Of a stretch of DNA of 64,000 bases, positions 11,697 to 23,610 are shown one piece after another. The stretch's first letter is position 1. Each line of letters opens with the position of its first letter. The notes below the pieces were generated by a model. It had not been told where the DNA came from and did not search any database. It was given only the letters and a program-made list of their open reading frames with translations. Origin of the DNA: Triatoma infestans. Taxonomy: Eukaryota > Arthropoda > Insecta > Hemiptera > Reduviidae. Both the position numbers and the translations under genes were made by a program. Where the stretch lies: NCBI GenBank assembly GCA_011037195.1, contig JAAEAF010000633.1, positions 1 through 64,000 of the forward strand. The letters are read 5' to 3'.

Positions 11697-12102
11697 TTTT
11701 TTTAGTCGTATATATCCTTCTCCAAGTGATTAGGTTTCAAATAGATTCTTGACTTTCTTTACGCCTTTTGTTTTCCTTGAAATAATTTCTTCTTTAAGGC
11801 ATTTTCATCTTTCGTCTTTAGTTTTTAATTCCACGTGTTCTCGTTTATGTTGTCTTTTAAAATAATCTAATGGTCACAGTACTTAAGTACTTAATCACCT
11901 TTCATCTTTAATTTTTACTTATTAATTTTTTTTTTTGCTTCTTTCTTTAAACTATTCATTAGTCTCTTCCCAATTTCATCTTTAAATGTTTAATATCATC
12001 TTCTTCAATTCTTGAGTGGCCTCAAAAAATATTGAAAAAATAAATATTGCAGTGACACAAGGTTTTTATTTTATAATAATATAAAACAATAGTTAATATA
12101 CT
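11697..12102. other. AT-rich non-coding stretch
   Basis: T-rich sequence with repeated TTTCATCTTT/TTTAATTTTTA phrases. No feature recognised. Confidence 0.5.
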
Positions 12103-12248
12103 TTTTTTTTTTTTTTAATTTAAGCCATGAACTAAAAATTATAATTAAAATTAAGCTATGTTTGTTGGCGTCCAGAATCTTTTCCAGTGCACTGCCGGCC
12201 TCCGGACAGACAACACTGACTATCACCGGTCGGTCAGTGAGCTGTAGA
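12103..12248 (-). mobile_element. SINE family 1, truncated copy
   Basis: It keeps the 3' A-tail (seen as T's at 12101-12116) and the body CAGTGCACTGCCGGCCTCCG with CACCGGTCGGTCAGTGAGC, as in the copy at 52868-53100. It stops before the tRNA-like head, so it is 5'-truncated. Confidence 0.7.
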
Positions 12249-12420
12249 ATAAATATTTTTTCAAAATTATGTATTTTTTTTCGCCCATCAACTGCATTAA
12301 AAATAATTATATGCAATTCTACTTATACCATAAAATAATAATCCCACACTAATGAACATATACAGGAGGCAAGAGCTGCATTTGAAAAAAGGGAAATTAG
12401 AAAGTAGCTTTTCATTTTTA

Positions 12421-13560
12421 TTTTTTTTTTTACGGGTATTTTCACCGTTTAGTGCATCCCGTTGCCCAAAAGAGTTTCCCTCCAGTACTCTCTATCTTGC
12501 CATTCTCCTACACGTAGATCTCTAGCCATCAGAGCTTCCGTCACGCCTTCCATTCATAACTTCCTTGGCCTATCGCGGCGTCTCCTCTCCACCGACCGGC
12601 CTGTACTAGAGCATTTTTTTTGGGCCATCTTTCTCCACTCATCCTCATGACATGGACCATACCAAATTAACCGCCAGGTTTCTACGTCGTGGATAATGTT
12701 GGAAGAACGCCGTGCGCGCCGCCGTATTTCCTCGTTAGGGATATGTTCCAATCTGCAGACTCCACAGCTTCGCCTCCAGAAGTCCATCTCCATGACCAGA
12801 AGAGTTCTTTCCAGTTTTCTTGTAACCGTTCAGCATTCCGAACCATAGAGGGCTACACTTTCTATGAAGGCATGATAAATTTTTCTTTTAACTTCCAAGC
12901 TAACCTGCTTGAACCATAAGAAAGAGTTCAGTGCCCTTACAATGTTCCTACCAGACTGGTTTTTCTTTAAAATGTCCGCGTCACTGGTCCCCATTTGGTT
13001 GATTAAAAACCCGAGATATTTGAAATCATTTACTGGGGAAACAAACCAATCAGCATCAATCGTTAAGGTATCACATATTTCGCCACAAACCATATATTCT
13101 GTCTTTTGTTTGCTGACCTCCAATCCCCACTTGATGAATTCTTCATTTAGTTTCCTCATCATGTAGGCCGCGTCATCGGCATTTCCGCTATGATGACTTG
13201 GTCGTCAGCAAACTGCAGTGTCATATAATGTGTCATCTCCAATTCTGATCCCCATACCTCGGCACTTCTTTTTCCATATAAATATTATGGACGGTCCAGC
13301 ACATGTTCCACATAAATATTAAAAAGAGTGGGTGATAGCGAACATCCTTGTTTTAGTCCCTTTGTAATCGGAAAACTATCTGTTACAAAACCCTTCATTT
13401 GGACTCTTGCTCGTGCGGATCTGTAAAGACTTTTTATGGCACGCAAAAGGCATCAGCTTAGGCCTGCTTACTGGAGTGCTTCCCACAACTTAATAAGAGG
13501 CACAGTGTCGTATGCTTTTTTGAGGACAACGAATATTAAATGAACCACTCAGTTGCATGC
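12421..13560 (-). pseudogene. LINE reverse transcriptase, 3' half, decayed
   Basis: This is the reverse transcriptase of a non-LTR retrotransposon, read on the minus strand through several frameshifts. In 5' to 3' order on that strand: KKAYDTVPLIKLWEAL at about 13530, ITKGLKQGCSLSPTLFNIY at about 13340 (the palm-B motif), and QFADDQVIIAE at about 13210, which keeps the catalytic F-A-D-D box. A thumb/connection region follows (12830-13162, with DFKYLGFLINQMGTSDADI). A C-terminal basic region (12554-12793) has FWRRSCGVCRLEHIPNE and WRLIWYGP. A T-run at 12420-12432 (poly-A on the coding strand) marks the 3' end. The 5' half, including any endonuclease, is absent. It resembles the endonuclease-reverse transcriptase proteins common in insect genomes; clade assignment is not possible by eye. 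Confidence 0.85.
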
Positions 13561-14180
13561 TATCTTCTTTTCTAAAAGCTAAATAGCTTTTCATACCATG
13601 AAAAATATAAATGTGAATCAAATCAAGAATTAAAAGTTCTTTACTTTTACTCCCTCACTTAGGAGTTTTTACTATTTTATCTCTCCTGGCAAAAACGATG
13701 GTGGGAGAAAATAGGGGTTGATTGAACATTCTTTCTGTGATAGATAAATAAATGTACAAATATAGAAAAAAAACTCTTGTTATCTCATCACCGGATATGG
13801 TAAATTATTTGAATAGATCAATTCAGTTCATTTTTTATTTTTTTTATTGATTGCATTACTTATTGATTACATTTTTATTATTTATAATTTTTCAAACAGT
13901 TTGTTGACTTTTATGCTACATATATGATAGGTGGAATCGTACAATATGCTTTTGATGGTTTTTAGAAAAAAAAGAGCCACATAAAGTGCTCACTTTTTTC
14001 TACACCACTAAATCAGTTCCAACAAAACTGAGCGGTCTGTTTAAAGGTAAAGGTTATGGCCTAACGTCGCAGATACCCCAGAGTCCCAGAAAAATAATTT
14101 TTTATTGTAAAATATTTGAAACTAAAAGGATAAATTTATATTAGAGCACTTAGCAATTTAGATGAATAAAAAAAAAAATA
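13561..14180. other. Unassigned AT-rich stretch
   Basis: AT-rich with no coding or repeat boundary I can support. Confidence 0.5.
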
Positions 14181-14389
14181 CGAAGTGCTTTTTAGAAAAT
14201 TTCGGAAAACTCAAAGACTTATTCGGTGAAAGTGGCAGGTTAAAGTTAGCCGGTTTTCTTCAAATTTGGTATTCTAGCATTGAATTTAACGAGTCTTCAT
14301 TTTGTGTAGGTGGTAGCACCGCGCTGAAATTACACTTTAGAGGAGATCCCCCCCCCTCACAAGGGGAAAAACTTATTTTTCTCAGAAGT
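14181..14389 (+). repeat. Modular-family repeat fragment
   Basis: TTAAAGTTAGCCGGTTTTCT with TTGGTATTCTAGCATTG and a C-run at 14349-14355 follow the module order of the dispersed family. The frame at 14162-14437 is not conserved elsewhere. Confidence 0.5.
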
Positions 14390-14681
14390 ATGTGTAATAA
14401 GTTTTTTTTCTACGAATGGATCTCTATTGGTCATTGATACATAATATGTGTAATATAACGCTATAAAATATTTACTAATTCAGGAAAATTAATGTTGCAT
14501 TGAAATATTTTTTTTTGTCATTTTTTTTTCTTTTTATAATCTGGTGCAATTCTGATTGTAATTTAAATAATAATTATCTCTAACCATTCAACAAATTTGG
14601 CCGTTCTGCGCAGATTGCGGCTCAAAGACTCCATTATTTTTGTGAGAGATCTATGGTTTGGTTTTGTGTACTCCGCATTTG
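14390..14681 (+). repeat. Direct repeat, copy 2 (partner 11428-11696)
   Basis: Second copy of the pair described at 11428. It has small insertions in T-runs and a few substitutions (GGTCGTTCTGCGCATATTG against GGCCGTTCTGCGCAGATTG). Same orientation, about 2.96 kb apart. Confidence 0.8.
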
Positions 14682-17600
14682 TCATCAAAAAATGGCTTAC
14701 CGTTTTCTTCTTCTTTTTTCTTTTTTGTGTTCCAACGATTTTATTCAAACATGGTGGACATACTTTTGGTTATTGGGAAGATTCATTTGTTCATCAGCGT
14801 AAGGACAATAATTTTTGCCGTAAGATTTCTTACGGATTAGAGAAAATTGGTCAATAAGTTATTTTTTGTTTTTTTTTTGTATTTAATAGACATTATGTTT
14901 AATTTGTTGGAAATCAGATGTTTAATTGGGTGGGTTCCCCTATTCGGATTTTACTTTTTGTTCTGAAATGGAAGCTTAAGATTTTTACTTTTGGACTTTT
15001 CCGTATAAGTTTCTCTCCCATGAAAAAAACTGTTTAATTTTTTTTTAATTCGATATTTTTTCTTTCAACAATAAATAAACTAAGCGTTGATTTCGAATAA
15101 TTCGTAATATAATTAGTAATTACTATACTTAAGTGTTGTTATATAAGTAAAGCCAATTTTATTGACTTGTGTTTTTTTTTTAATTTAAATCCACGACTAT
15201 AGAACTAGTGTCATTGTTAGTATCTATCTAATTTAAAAGCTATTAGGAGATAAGCAATTCAGCGAATTTTGGCCTAAATCTTAATTAATGAATGAATGAT
15301 AGTGACCCGTAATGTTGGAAAATAACTTTTCCCTGATATTCTGATAATCATCGACCAGTTTCGGAGGATCAGTTTCAGGATGAACTGAGATCATTGAATT
15401 GTGCTATGCAAATATTACTTCCTTGAAATGAGCTATGTCCCGATGATCCAAAATGAAGTAAATCTCCAATCATTAATCTATAATTAATAATTTTAATAAT
15501 CTGACACCATTTAATATTCAATATTTAGTCATGTAATATTATTAAAATTTATTTTTTAAATAAATTTTCCGCCATCATGATCCCCCTCCCCCTCCTTCAC
15601 AAATACTCCTATCATCGTAACTTTTAAGTAAATTAACTTATTCATTTCAAATGCAACTACTAAACAAATATCAATTCAAGTCAAAATATTGCTAGCCAAG
15701 TTTCATAGATTTGGCTGGAGCCTTGGGTTTTCCTTTTCTTATTTGCTGTTGTAAGAATTGCGATTATATCATAGTTTCAAAATTGAGTTTTCCACGAGAT
15801 CTTTTACGAATAATATTTTTGAAGTCTAGCATGAAATTTTCACTGGACAAGTTTTCATCAAAAAAAATAAATCAGGTATTCCGGAATATTATTATTTCAT
15901 TTTTATCTTTCAGGTGACATGTAAACTCTTTGAATTAATTAGAACTGCAAATAAAAAATGCACCTTCCAAGCTGAAATCTGCTATGTTGCAATCTGTCTG
16001 CAGAGTCATTACATAAATGTACAAGTTATTTCAACGCATTTTTATAAGATGTAGAAACGTAATCTATATAAACCAAAACATATGACCTTTTAAGTAATAT
16101 TAAATAAATATAAAATAGTCAAGAAACCAAATTGTTAAGATTTAATACATTTTTCATTTTTTTTTTTTTTTATCATTATCTATTCATTGTAGAGTGTAGA
16201 ACCATGCGACCGGTTATCGACAGCTTTAATGAAAAAGAAGACATATTTAAAAGAAACTTGTTAAAATTTCTCTATGTTATCTAGTGTGATAAAGTCATGA
16301 TAATGGGTCCTAATTTCGTTTAGTTTTGAAGTTTACCCTACCTCAAGCGATTCTAAAGTGACTGTTAAGTAAAGAAGTTATAAAAGAAACAATTCTTCAA
16401 TTTTAATATGAGTTTGGTGACATGCGGTGACAGTTTTCATAACTTTTGTTGGTCCTTGAGATCTCAAACACTTTTTGTGGTCGTGGATACGTGTAAACAC
16501 CTTCATTTAACTTTACAATTCCAATCTGCAGCTGCACTTGAACTCCAAAAACAGTTACACCTGAAGGTAGCCATAAACTTCCCTCTTAAATGCCAGTCGA
16601 TTTTTTGATTCTCATATTCAGTTAAAATATTAAAGGTAACTAAATGATTTAGAAAAATTTCTTGTTTGAAAAAAATTTGTGAAATGGAAGTTGAATTCCT
16701 GGATTTCTTGTAATAGATTTCAAGCCGAAATATATTCCCCTTGAATTAATTGGCGCTTTTTAAAAATATTTTCAGATAAGTATTATCTAAACTGCTCATT
16801 TATTAAAAAACTGAAATAAAATTAATAAAAAAAAACGGCAAAACTATAAGGGTAAAAGTTAGTGCACTCTAGAGGGACAGTATTACATAGGTTATGATTG
16901 GGTAGTAAAAAGTAGCATAACAATACGACGATTGTGTAGAATTCTAAAATGATTGAAGGACATAGAATAGTTAAAACTCTCTTTACGATGATTGGTGTGG
17001 GGGAAGTGTCCTAATAGTGAGAGGTGGGTTCTGTGGCGATGGGTGAGTAACAGTCGGTCCATTATGGTGGTTGGTGGGCACCCTGAAGATAAACAGCTTG
17101 TTTTACCCAGGTTGCGCGATACCGAAAGGTGTATTGTCATACAATAACAAGCACCAGAGGACTATCTATATACCAGTGAAGTGCCCTATACCTTGCTTGC
17201 ATCCATATCTATTCTGGTTATAAACAGTAGAGGAGAGTCAGCGGAAAGCAGTACCAGGGTGATAGCTGCCCTCTCCTTCCCCGCTCTTCTATATATACTC
17301 CATTCCATATAGTGGATGTTGATCATGACGCGAACTGAACCAGGTCCTCTGTATATGTCGTGTTGTCCATCTGTTTTACTATTGCTTCCTTCTCTTACTG
17401 TAGATTTCCATTGTAATGTATTCATTTATGGGAGTTCTAAGTGATGCAGTTTCTCTTGAAGACGTATTGTCAAGGAAACAATTTATAGTGCACCAGTAAA
17501 TCTCCCCTTTATAGTCTTTGCTATATTGACTAATAAGACTAGTTTCTACTGTTGACTAATTAGTCAACATTCATAAACACAATACATAAAACAAAATCAA

Positions 17601-17980
17601 AGAATGTAATGAAACGTACATTCAGAGAAAATGACGATCAGAAAGAATCATTGGAATATCTGTCAAGTTTATAAGAAATCAGTGGGTTTTGGATAAATGA
17701 CTTTTGTTGAAGCAGATTGTCCGTTACAAGAGCTTAGGCTATTTCTTCTTATTGTAACTGGCTTGGAACGTCTTTTGCGCAATCTAATGTGTGAAGTAGA
17801 TTATAAAATTCTTAAATGTTTTTCATCTCGACAATTTTGATTATTTTTGCATTTTGCCACAGCATTCATATTAACGAAGACATTAGTTTTAACAATATAT
17901 GTCAAAGAGAAGTCCTAACAAATATTATTTGATGTGATCTCGATATAAAACCAAAATCACTGAATTGAAAGTCTATTATG
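14682..17980. other. Unassigned non-coding DNA
   Basis: More than 3 kb without a recognisable gene or bounded repeat. Positions 16860-17460 are less AT-rich and contain short minus-strand frames (16892-17140 and 17186-17425). They match no family I recognise and have no motif. Their composition suggests an old insertion of unknown kind. Confidence 0.4.
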
Positions 17981-17992
17981 ATTCCTTCTAAC

Positions 17993-18785
17993 TAGGGATT
18001 GTAAATTTAACGACTTTTTCATTTACCGGTAATTCGATAAATGAAAATTAAAATACCGGTTTACCGGTAAATTACCGGTAAATATTTTTTTTTTTTACAA
18101 TACATATGTTGTATGTTTTTTTGTAATAATACATAAATAATTTAGTAGAATAATACATATTTTGCATAATCTTAAGGCATAATATTAGAATCTTGTAATA
18201 AATATTGTATTTAATTATTTTAAACAGTTGTTAGAAGTAAAAAATTTAAGGTTCAAATTTTAATGTTATTTTACAATAATATTGCATTAATGTTCTGTCA
18301 TAATGTGTTGCATTCAAAATTGCTATTAATTTAAAAAATAGTGAAATATTTACATATTATTATTTTTAAATATTAAAAAAGGAGATATTTACTTACTCTT
18401 TATGAAAAACGTTGATTGTAGAGATTTTAAACCTTTAAAAAATCTTAAAAAACTGCAGAGCACAAATCACATATGCTAACTGAACTAGCGCTTTCTGTAC
18501 GATTTACAGCGACTCTCAAACCCAAGAAAGTTTACTTTAAATTAAAATTAAACAAAAAATATCTCACATAAAATTAATAATTAGTATATTGTTGCTTACA
18601 CTTACCTGTGTTTTATTTTCAATGTACCCTTAGCCCTTTTAAATATCTATAAAAACAATATTTTCTACTTAAAAATTTCTAGTTTGGATTTTTCATTTAC
18701 CGAATTACCGGTAAATTTCAACCGAACGTTTTTTTGTCAGTTTATCGGTTAACTGGTAAATCGGTAAACCGGCATATAACCCCTG
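17993..18785. mobile_element. hAT-type non-autonomous element, 793 bp
   Basis: The element is flanked by a perfect 8-bp duplication CTTCTAAC (17985-17992 and 18786-18793), the hallmark of the hAT superfamily. The left terminus TAGGGATTGTAAAT and the inverted right terminus CAGGGGTTATATGC are similar. Subterminal regions on both sides are studded with TTTACCGGTAA-type palindromes, which could be transposase-binding sites. The interior is AT-rich with no open frame, so it would have depended on a transposase made elsewhere. Confidence 0.88.
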
Positions 18786-18899
18786 CTTCTAACTCTTGGT
18801 GTTTATAGTTTTGTGTAATCGGTTTAAAGAATAGGAAAATGCATGTAAAATTAACTTGGTATGGTGCTTCATTTGGTGATTGTATCACAAAGCTATTAT

Positions 18900-19302
18900 T
18901 GTGCATAATTAAGTGGGTGACATACAGCCTACGCCAACGTTACTCCAATAGCTCTTTGCGGTACACACTGTTTGGAATTCACTCTTCAATCCAGTTTTTA
19001 TATGATAAGACATAGGATTATTGAGGGCAACACCTGCATGAAGGTTATAGGCTTTAGTTTTCCTTCTAGGGCGATGAGGCCGCACCCAAAACATGCCTTT
19101 TACACTGGCACACTTGCAGCACTTTCAACAAATTATTAGCAACTTTTCTTTCTGGCAAAACCTACAAAGGGTATCTATCACCTTTGTGGGTGGCATGTAT
19201 ATTTTAAGCCTATAATGGTTTTGAAGGCCTAACAATCACTCTAATATTCCATGGCTTTCCTGATCCAGTTGTGCAATAAATTAAAACGATAGATAGATAG
19301 AA
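18900..19302 (+). repeat. Possible retroposon 3' region with GATA tail
   Basis: Moderately G+C-rich sequence ending in AATAAATTAAAACGATAGATAGATAG. The tail resembles a LINE or SINE 3' repeat. No protein motif was found. Confidence 0.3.
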
Positions 19303-19357
19303 ATTTGTTGTTTAAAGACTGTGTCATTTAAAGGGATTCGGGTCTTTCTCACTTTTT

Positions 19358-19825
19358 TACTTTCTCTTACTTCCTGGAAGAGCAAGTATGGGCAATAGTG
19401 TCAAAGTTTTGAAATTGAGATTTCACCACAATTATGTTTTGAAGTTCCCTGAGTAAGAAAAAATTTTCTTTTTTAGCGAATAGTCTGTGTGTGTGTGAAC
19501 AAAATAGCTCAAAATCACAAAAATTGCAGTGAGCTGGGGAAAATCCACCAACCGGAAGTGGAATTTTACTGGATGATTTTTTTTTTTTTTCAGTTTTTCG
19601 CGACTTTCTCGAAAATGGCTCCAACGATTTTCTCTATACTTCGTATACTTGCTACACGCATAAATACCTATCACTTTTATTTGAAAATTTTCTCGAGAAA
19701 ATTTGATTTTTCGATAGTTTTCGAGTCACAATAGCGTTATGATTTCCTCTAAAGTGCAACTTCAGTATAATGTATGGTTTTACGGCCTGTTAGTATTAAT
19801 ACCTATAATTATAATAATATACCTA
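19358..19825 (-). repeat. Modular-family repeat, left part (split by a foldback)
   Basis: It starts with TACTTTCTCTTACTTCCTGG, includes CCACCAACCGGAAGTGGAAT at about 19545 and CTTTTATTTGAAAATTTTC at about 19673. It continues beyond the foldback at 20584, where GGTAAAATTCCAAATTTGAA resumes the module. Confidence 0.75.
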
Positions 19826-20583
19826 TACAGGGTGTCCCAAGGTATATAGATAACGACTTTTTCTCGGAAACTAAGATAGCTAGAAAAAAAACTAAAAAAT
19901 ACGTGTCCCCGTAGTTTTTTGTTAGAAAAACTAAATTTAATTTGCAAATTTGTTTTGGTCTTCGAGAAGCGAGATACAGGCACCAACTTCATTTTTTCAA
20001 ATAGGGGGGTGTGGTTTTTGATTGAATAAGAAGAAAAGTACTATTTTATAATAAATATTACTCCTCATTAATTACAGATCTTGCTCGAAATGGCCCCCAC
20101 CATTAGAGATGCATACACATGCTTTTCCCTGCCAATTGTACCTTACGACCAAAGAAATACATCTCTAATGGTGGAAGCCAGTTCGAGCAAGATCTATAAT
20201 TAATGAGGAGTAATATTTATAATAAAATAGTACTTTTCTTCTTATTCAATCAAAAAACCGTTTAATGTCATTTTGAAATTTCTTATAGGAATCATGTTAT
20301 CATTCATAACTTGTAAAATATCGCTCAAAGAAAAAAAAATCGTTCAAGTAAATTTTTCTTACAAAAAATAGAGGAATCAATTTCTTAAATAAAAACCTCA
20401 CCTCCCCATTTGAAAAAATGAAGTTGGTGCCTGTATCTCGCTTCTGGAAGCACCAAAACAAATTTGCAAATTAAATTTGGATTTCCAACAAAAATCTACG
20501 GGGACACGTATTTTTTAGTTTTTTTCTAGCTATCTTAGTTTCCGAGAAAAAGTCGTTATCCATAAACCTTGGGACACCCTGTA
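19826..20583. mobile_element. Foldback DNA element with TA duplication, 758 bp
   Basis: Both termini read TACAGGGTGTCCCAAGG inward, flanked by TA (19824-19825 and 20584-20585). Two long arms are inverted copies: TCGGAAACTAAGATAGCTAG, GAGATACAGGCACCAACTTC, AAGAAGAAAAGTACTATTTT and CCACCATTAGAGATG on the left all recur in reverse on the right. The arms are about 290 bp around a loop of roughly 40 bp. The right arm carries about 120 bp of extra sequence (20260-20400) that the left arm lacks. No transposase frame is present. It could form a very stable hairpin RNA if transcribed. Confidence 0.88.
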
Positions 20584-20920
20584 TATTAAACATTGGTAAA
20601 ATTCCAAATTTGAAGAAAATCGGTTGACGATGTTAAAACGAAAGCTCCGGGGATCTGTCACTCAGGTTAAAATTTAAATTGCCACTACAAACTTTAGTAG
20701 AGAGAGAGCGAGAGACAGAGGGCGCTCCCATGCTGGTTCTAAACAGGTATATTATGATAATCCCTAGTACATTTTTTATGGCAACCTCATCTAAATATTG
20801 GTAAACATCAACATTTTAATGTTTAACATTTTTCTATAAAATTGTAGTGAGAGAAAATCATGTGAGTGTTTCACACCAGATTTTTTTTTTTCAGAATTCA
20901 GACAGTCCATGCCAAATAAA
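20584..20920 (-). repeat. Modular-family repeat, right part
   Basis: It resumes the module interrupted at 19825 and ends with the extended terminus AGAGAAAATCATGTGAGTG then TTTCACACCAGATTTTTTTT at about 20850-20890. Confidence 0.65.
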
Positions 20921-22090
20921 AGTTTTCCAAATTGATTAGATCTCAAAAGATTAAATTACAGCTGATCAAATTATTTTTATTGTAAACAAAAACTGATAAC
21001 TATATCGCTAAAGAATAAAAAAACAGCTGATACATTATAATTATATTGTTAACAGTAATGTAACCTAAACCTGACCAATAATTCGTTTTCTGCATAGGTT
21101 AATAAATTACAATTTTTTCCAGTGTATAACAACTAAAATTAAAAGGTTATTTCCTATCACCTGTATGCTGTTTACTGTTACAAACAATTGAGTAAAGCAG
21201 CACGCATGACGTCCTATATAGTATTTAGAATGTCGCGTGACTAATTTATTTAAAAAAAAAAAATTATAAATATCATTATACATAGACCCTCTTTTTTCTA
21301 ACTCACCCATGCTGTATTTTTCTCATAAAAAAACTCGATACATTTAAATTCGTTTGACCAGTTTTGGTCTGTCCCATTATACTGTCTACGTTAGTCGACA
21401 GTCGATTTGTTAGTTGACAAATGTATGGACCATTTATACCTTCAGTCCTCCAGACCGAGACAGTTTCAATTCATTCCTTTTCTCTGTCTAGGATTTACTA
21501 CTTCCGGTTTTTTTTTTTTAGTGCATAGGTGTTACAGTTGGTAATACTGATACAATATACATCTGCTCTACTAAACATTGTTCACCCTTTCCATTCCGAT
21601 GCTGACATAATAGTGGCCATGTTACGTGGGTGGGAACGTATCACTCCCAGTCACTGTTTTTATTTAATGTAAGGTATTAATACTTTTTTTTATGATCTCT
21701 CTCACTTTTCTTTTATCCTTGTTTATCTATTGTTTTAAATTTCTTATCCATTGTAATTATAAATTGCTTCTTAGTTTGGTAGCATTTAATAACATGGATT
21801 TAGACATTGTCAAAAATTGTCTAAACTTCTAAATGTGTATATATAAGGACATAATAACTAAATTCAAATAATTGAAATATTTTACAACTTCTGTTTAAAC
21901 TTAAATTCCCCTAAAAAATTGCTTATAAAATTTACTACTAATAGGTGAAAAATTACAGTTCTATTTGCTTCTTTTATTGGTTATTCCGTCTAGTGTTCAG
22001 GCCTTGATCATGGATCTGTTTGTACACATTATGCTTAATCTGTGGATGAGGACAGGAAATTCATCCACTTTCTATATATATATAAGTTAG
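20921..22090. other. Unassigned non-coding DNA
   Basis: AT-rich. I see no gene or bounded repeat. Confidence 0.5.
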
Positions 22091-22306
22091 GCGCCACGAC
22101 AGCTGAGTGTCAGAGGCGTGGAACTTCAAGCTGAGGTGTATTGAGGTACTGTGTTCGATTCTCGGTCTTGGCCGGATTTTATTTTATGTATTAATACGAG
22201 TAAAATATAGTAAATTATGTTTGCTATCCGCCTAATTCCACGACATCTGATCAGTAGTTGGACGTAAAGCCCGTCTGAAAAAAATAGGCATGGCTTTACT
22301 TTTTTT
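22091..22306 (+). mobile_element. SINE family 2 (tRNA-like head), copy 1
   Basis: The head has a box-A-like AGCTGAGTGTCAGAGGCGTG (22111) and a box-B-like TGTTCGATTCTC (22152-22163), spaced as in a tRNA gene. The tail CCGTCTGAAAAAAATAGGCA TGG CTTTACTTTTTTT ends near 22306. The tail is shared with 46080-46111 and, inverted, with 50855-50880. This structure fits a tRNA-derived SINE transcribed by RNA polymerase III. Confidence 0.7.
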
Positions 22307-22324
22307 ATATATATAAATTTTGAC

Positions 22325-22620
22325 CTCCCAACAGCCTTACAAGGCCCAACAGGTCTTACAGATTGATTTTCGATTACCCTAGGAAGTCCTAAAATCTGAG
22401 AAGATTCTATGGAGAATATTTCCTCCTACAACCCTTGAACGCTTCTAAACTTTCTTTGAACAATAATAACGCAGTCCGTTAGGAAGTGTTTTAGAGCCTC
22501 CTCCGAATCCTCACAGAATCTACAGGTGTTGTCACTTTTAGGTGCCTTATGAGTCTTCAGTGTCCTCCGAGGAAACCCAACCGAATGCTAAGCTTATTTT
22601 TGGTCAAATGATGCAGAGTC
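22325..22620 (-). pseudogene. LINE pol C-terminal knuckle fragment
   Basis: On the minus strand the frame gives NTCRFCEDSEEALKHFLTDC around 22460-22530, a CCHC knuckle typical of the C-terminus of Jockey/R1-type LINE pol proteins. It is followed by a degraded tail to about 22330. Upstream on the coding strand the match fades near 22620. No start or earlier domain survives. Confidence 0.7.
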
Positions 22621-23270
22621 GTCAGAGCCTATTCTGGAAAGCGCGGGTCCCTAAGCAACTGTTCTGCGCGGCTCCCTAAGCAACAGTTCTGCGCTTGTGC
22701 CTCGTAGAAAATGTTTAGGTATATATTGAAACTTGGGGGGAGGGCGCATTGACAGCTTTGGTCATTAGCCCCCCATATTCATTTATACATGGGCCACTCG
22801 AGCTGGGATGACAACAGTACCTTATTTGGCAGCTGTAGGGGAGCCATTGATTGTTAATTTTCTTCCCACCTTCCCCACTTAGTCATCGACCTAGTCGACG
22901 AGGGGGTGTGTGAAATATTATTGTGTCATCCCTTAACTTCTGGAACTGTTTTTAATATTATAATACTTTTCTTAATTATAGTGTTATCTTTCTTAATGAT
23001 TAATCATGTTACTGTCAACACATGAACATATATATAATTAGAAAAGAAGATTATCGCCCTCCCTCCAATTAAACATTTTGATTGATGGTAGAGATTCAAA
23101 ATGCCATACAAATGCAACAAAATAAGCCATACAAATCCCTGTCCCTGCTTTCAAGTATATTAGAGGCAAGTTTTGTGTAGCTTCGTAATGCAATGCAGAA
23201 AAACAGTACATAATGATTTCGATTTTTTTTTTGGAACAAAGGTTAGATACTGTTCACTATCATGACTTTT
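22621..23270. other. Unassigned stretch
   Basis: Contains a duplicated phrase (CCCTAAGCAACTGTTCTGCG at 22651 and CCCTAAGCAACAGTTCTGCG at 22674) giving a small tandem repeat of about 23 bp. The rest (22700-23270) has no recognisable feature. Confidence 0.45.
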
Positions 23271-23279
23271 TGTCAGTTT

Positions 23280-23610
23280 CTTTCCTTAGACAGAGCACAG
23301 GATCCTACACAGGTGCGCCTTTCGCGTTGCCTTGAGCCGACCCTGCCGGTCGCAGCTGCCCAGACAAGTCTTAGCCGCCTCAGCCATGAGTCCTACAGAA
23401 CATTTTTTCCGTTGACTTCTTCCACGTTAGATGCCCGCAGAAGGGTTCTGACCCCACACTTTGCCAAGGTCTCGGCCGTATCGGCCACAACTCATTGCCA
23501 ACTTCAATTGGCATCCAATTTAGGATAACTTTATTCTCCAGACAAAACCTGATCCCATTTTCCCAACATATTCTAGGGCCATTGATCTTCGTAGTCTCAT
23601 GTCTGAGTTG
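23280..23610 (-). pseudogene. LINE RNase H C-terminal remnant
   Basis: Minus-strand reading gives FCLENKVILNWMPIEVGNEL then VGSEPFCG. This parallels the last RNase H motif of insect LINEs (L-x-W-V-P-G-H...G-N-E) and the G-x-E-P-F that follows it. The G-H of the motif is deleted and the frame is interrupted downstream. The block is richer in G+C than its surroundings, as expected for a transplanted coding segment. The plus-strand frame at 23262-23528 is its shadow. Confidence 0.55.

Noticed and set aside
12554..13166. Plus-strand frames (12689-12919, 12909-13166)
   Set aside because: They are antisense shadows of the minus-strand reverse transcriptase.
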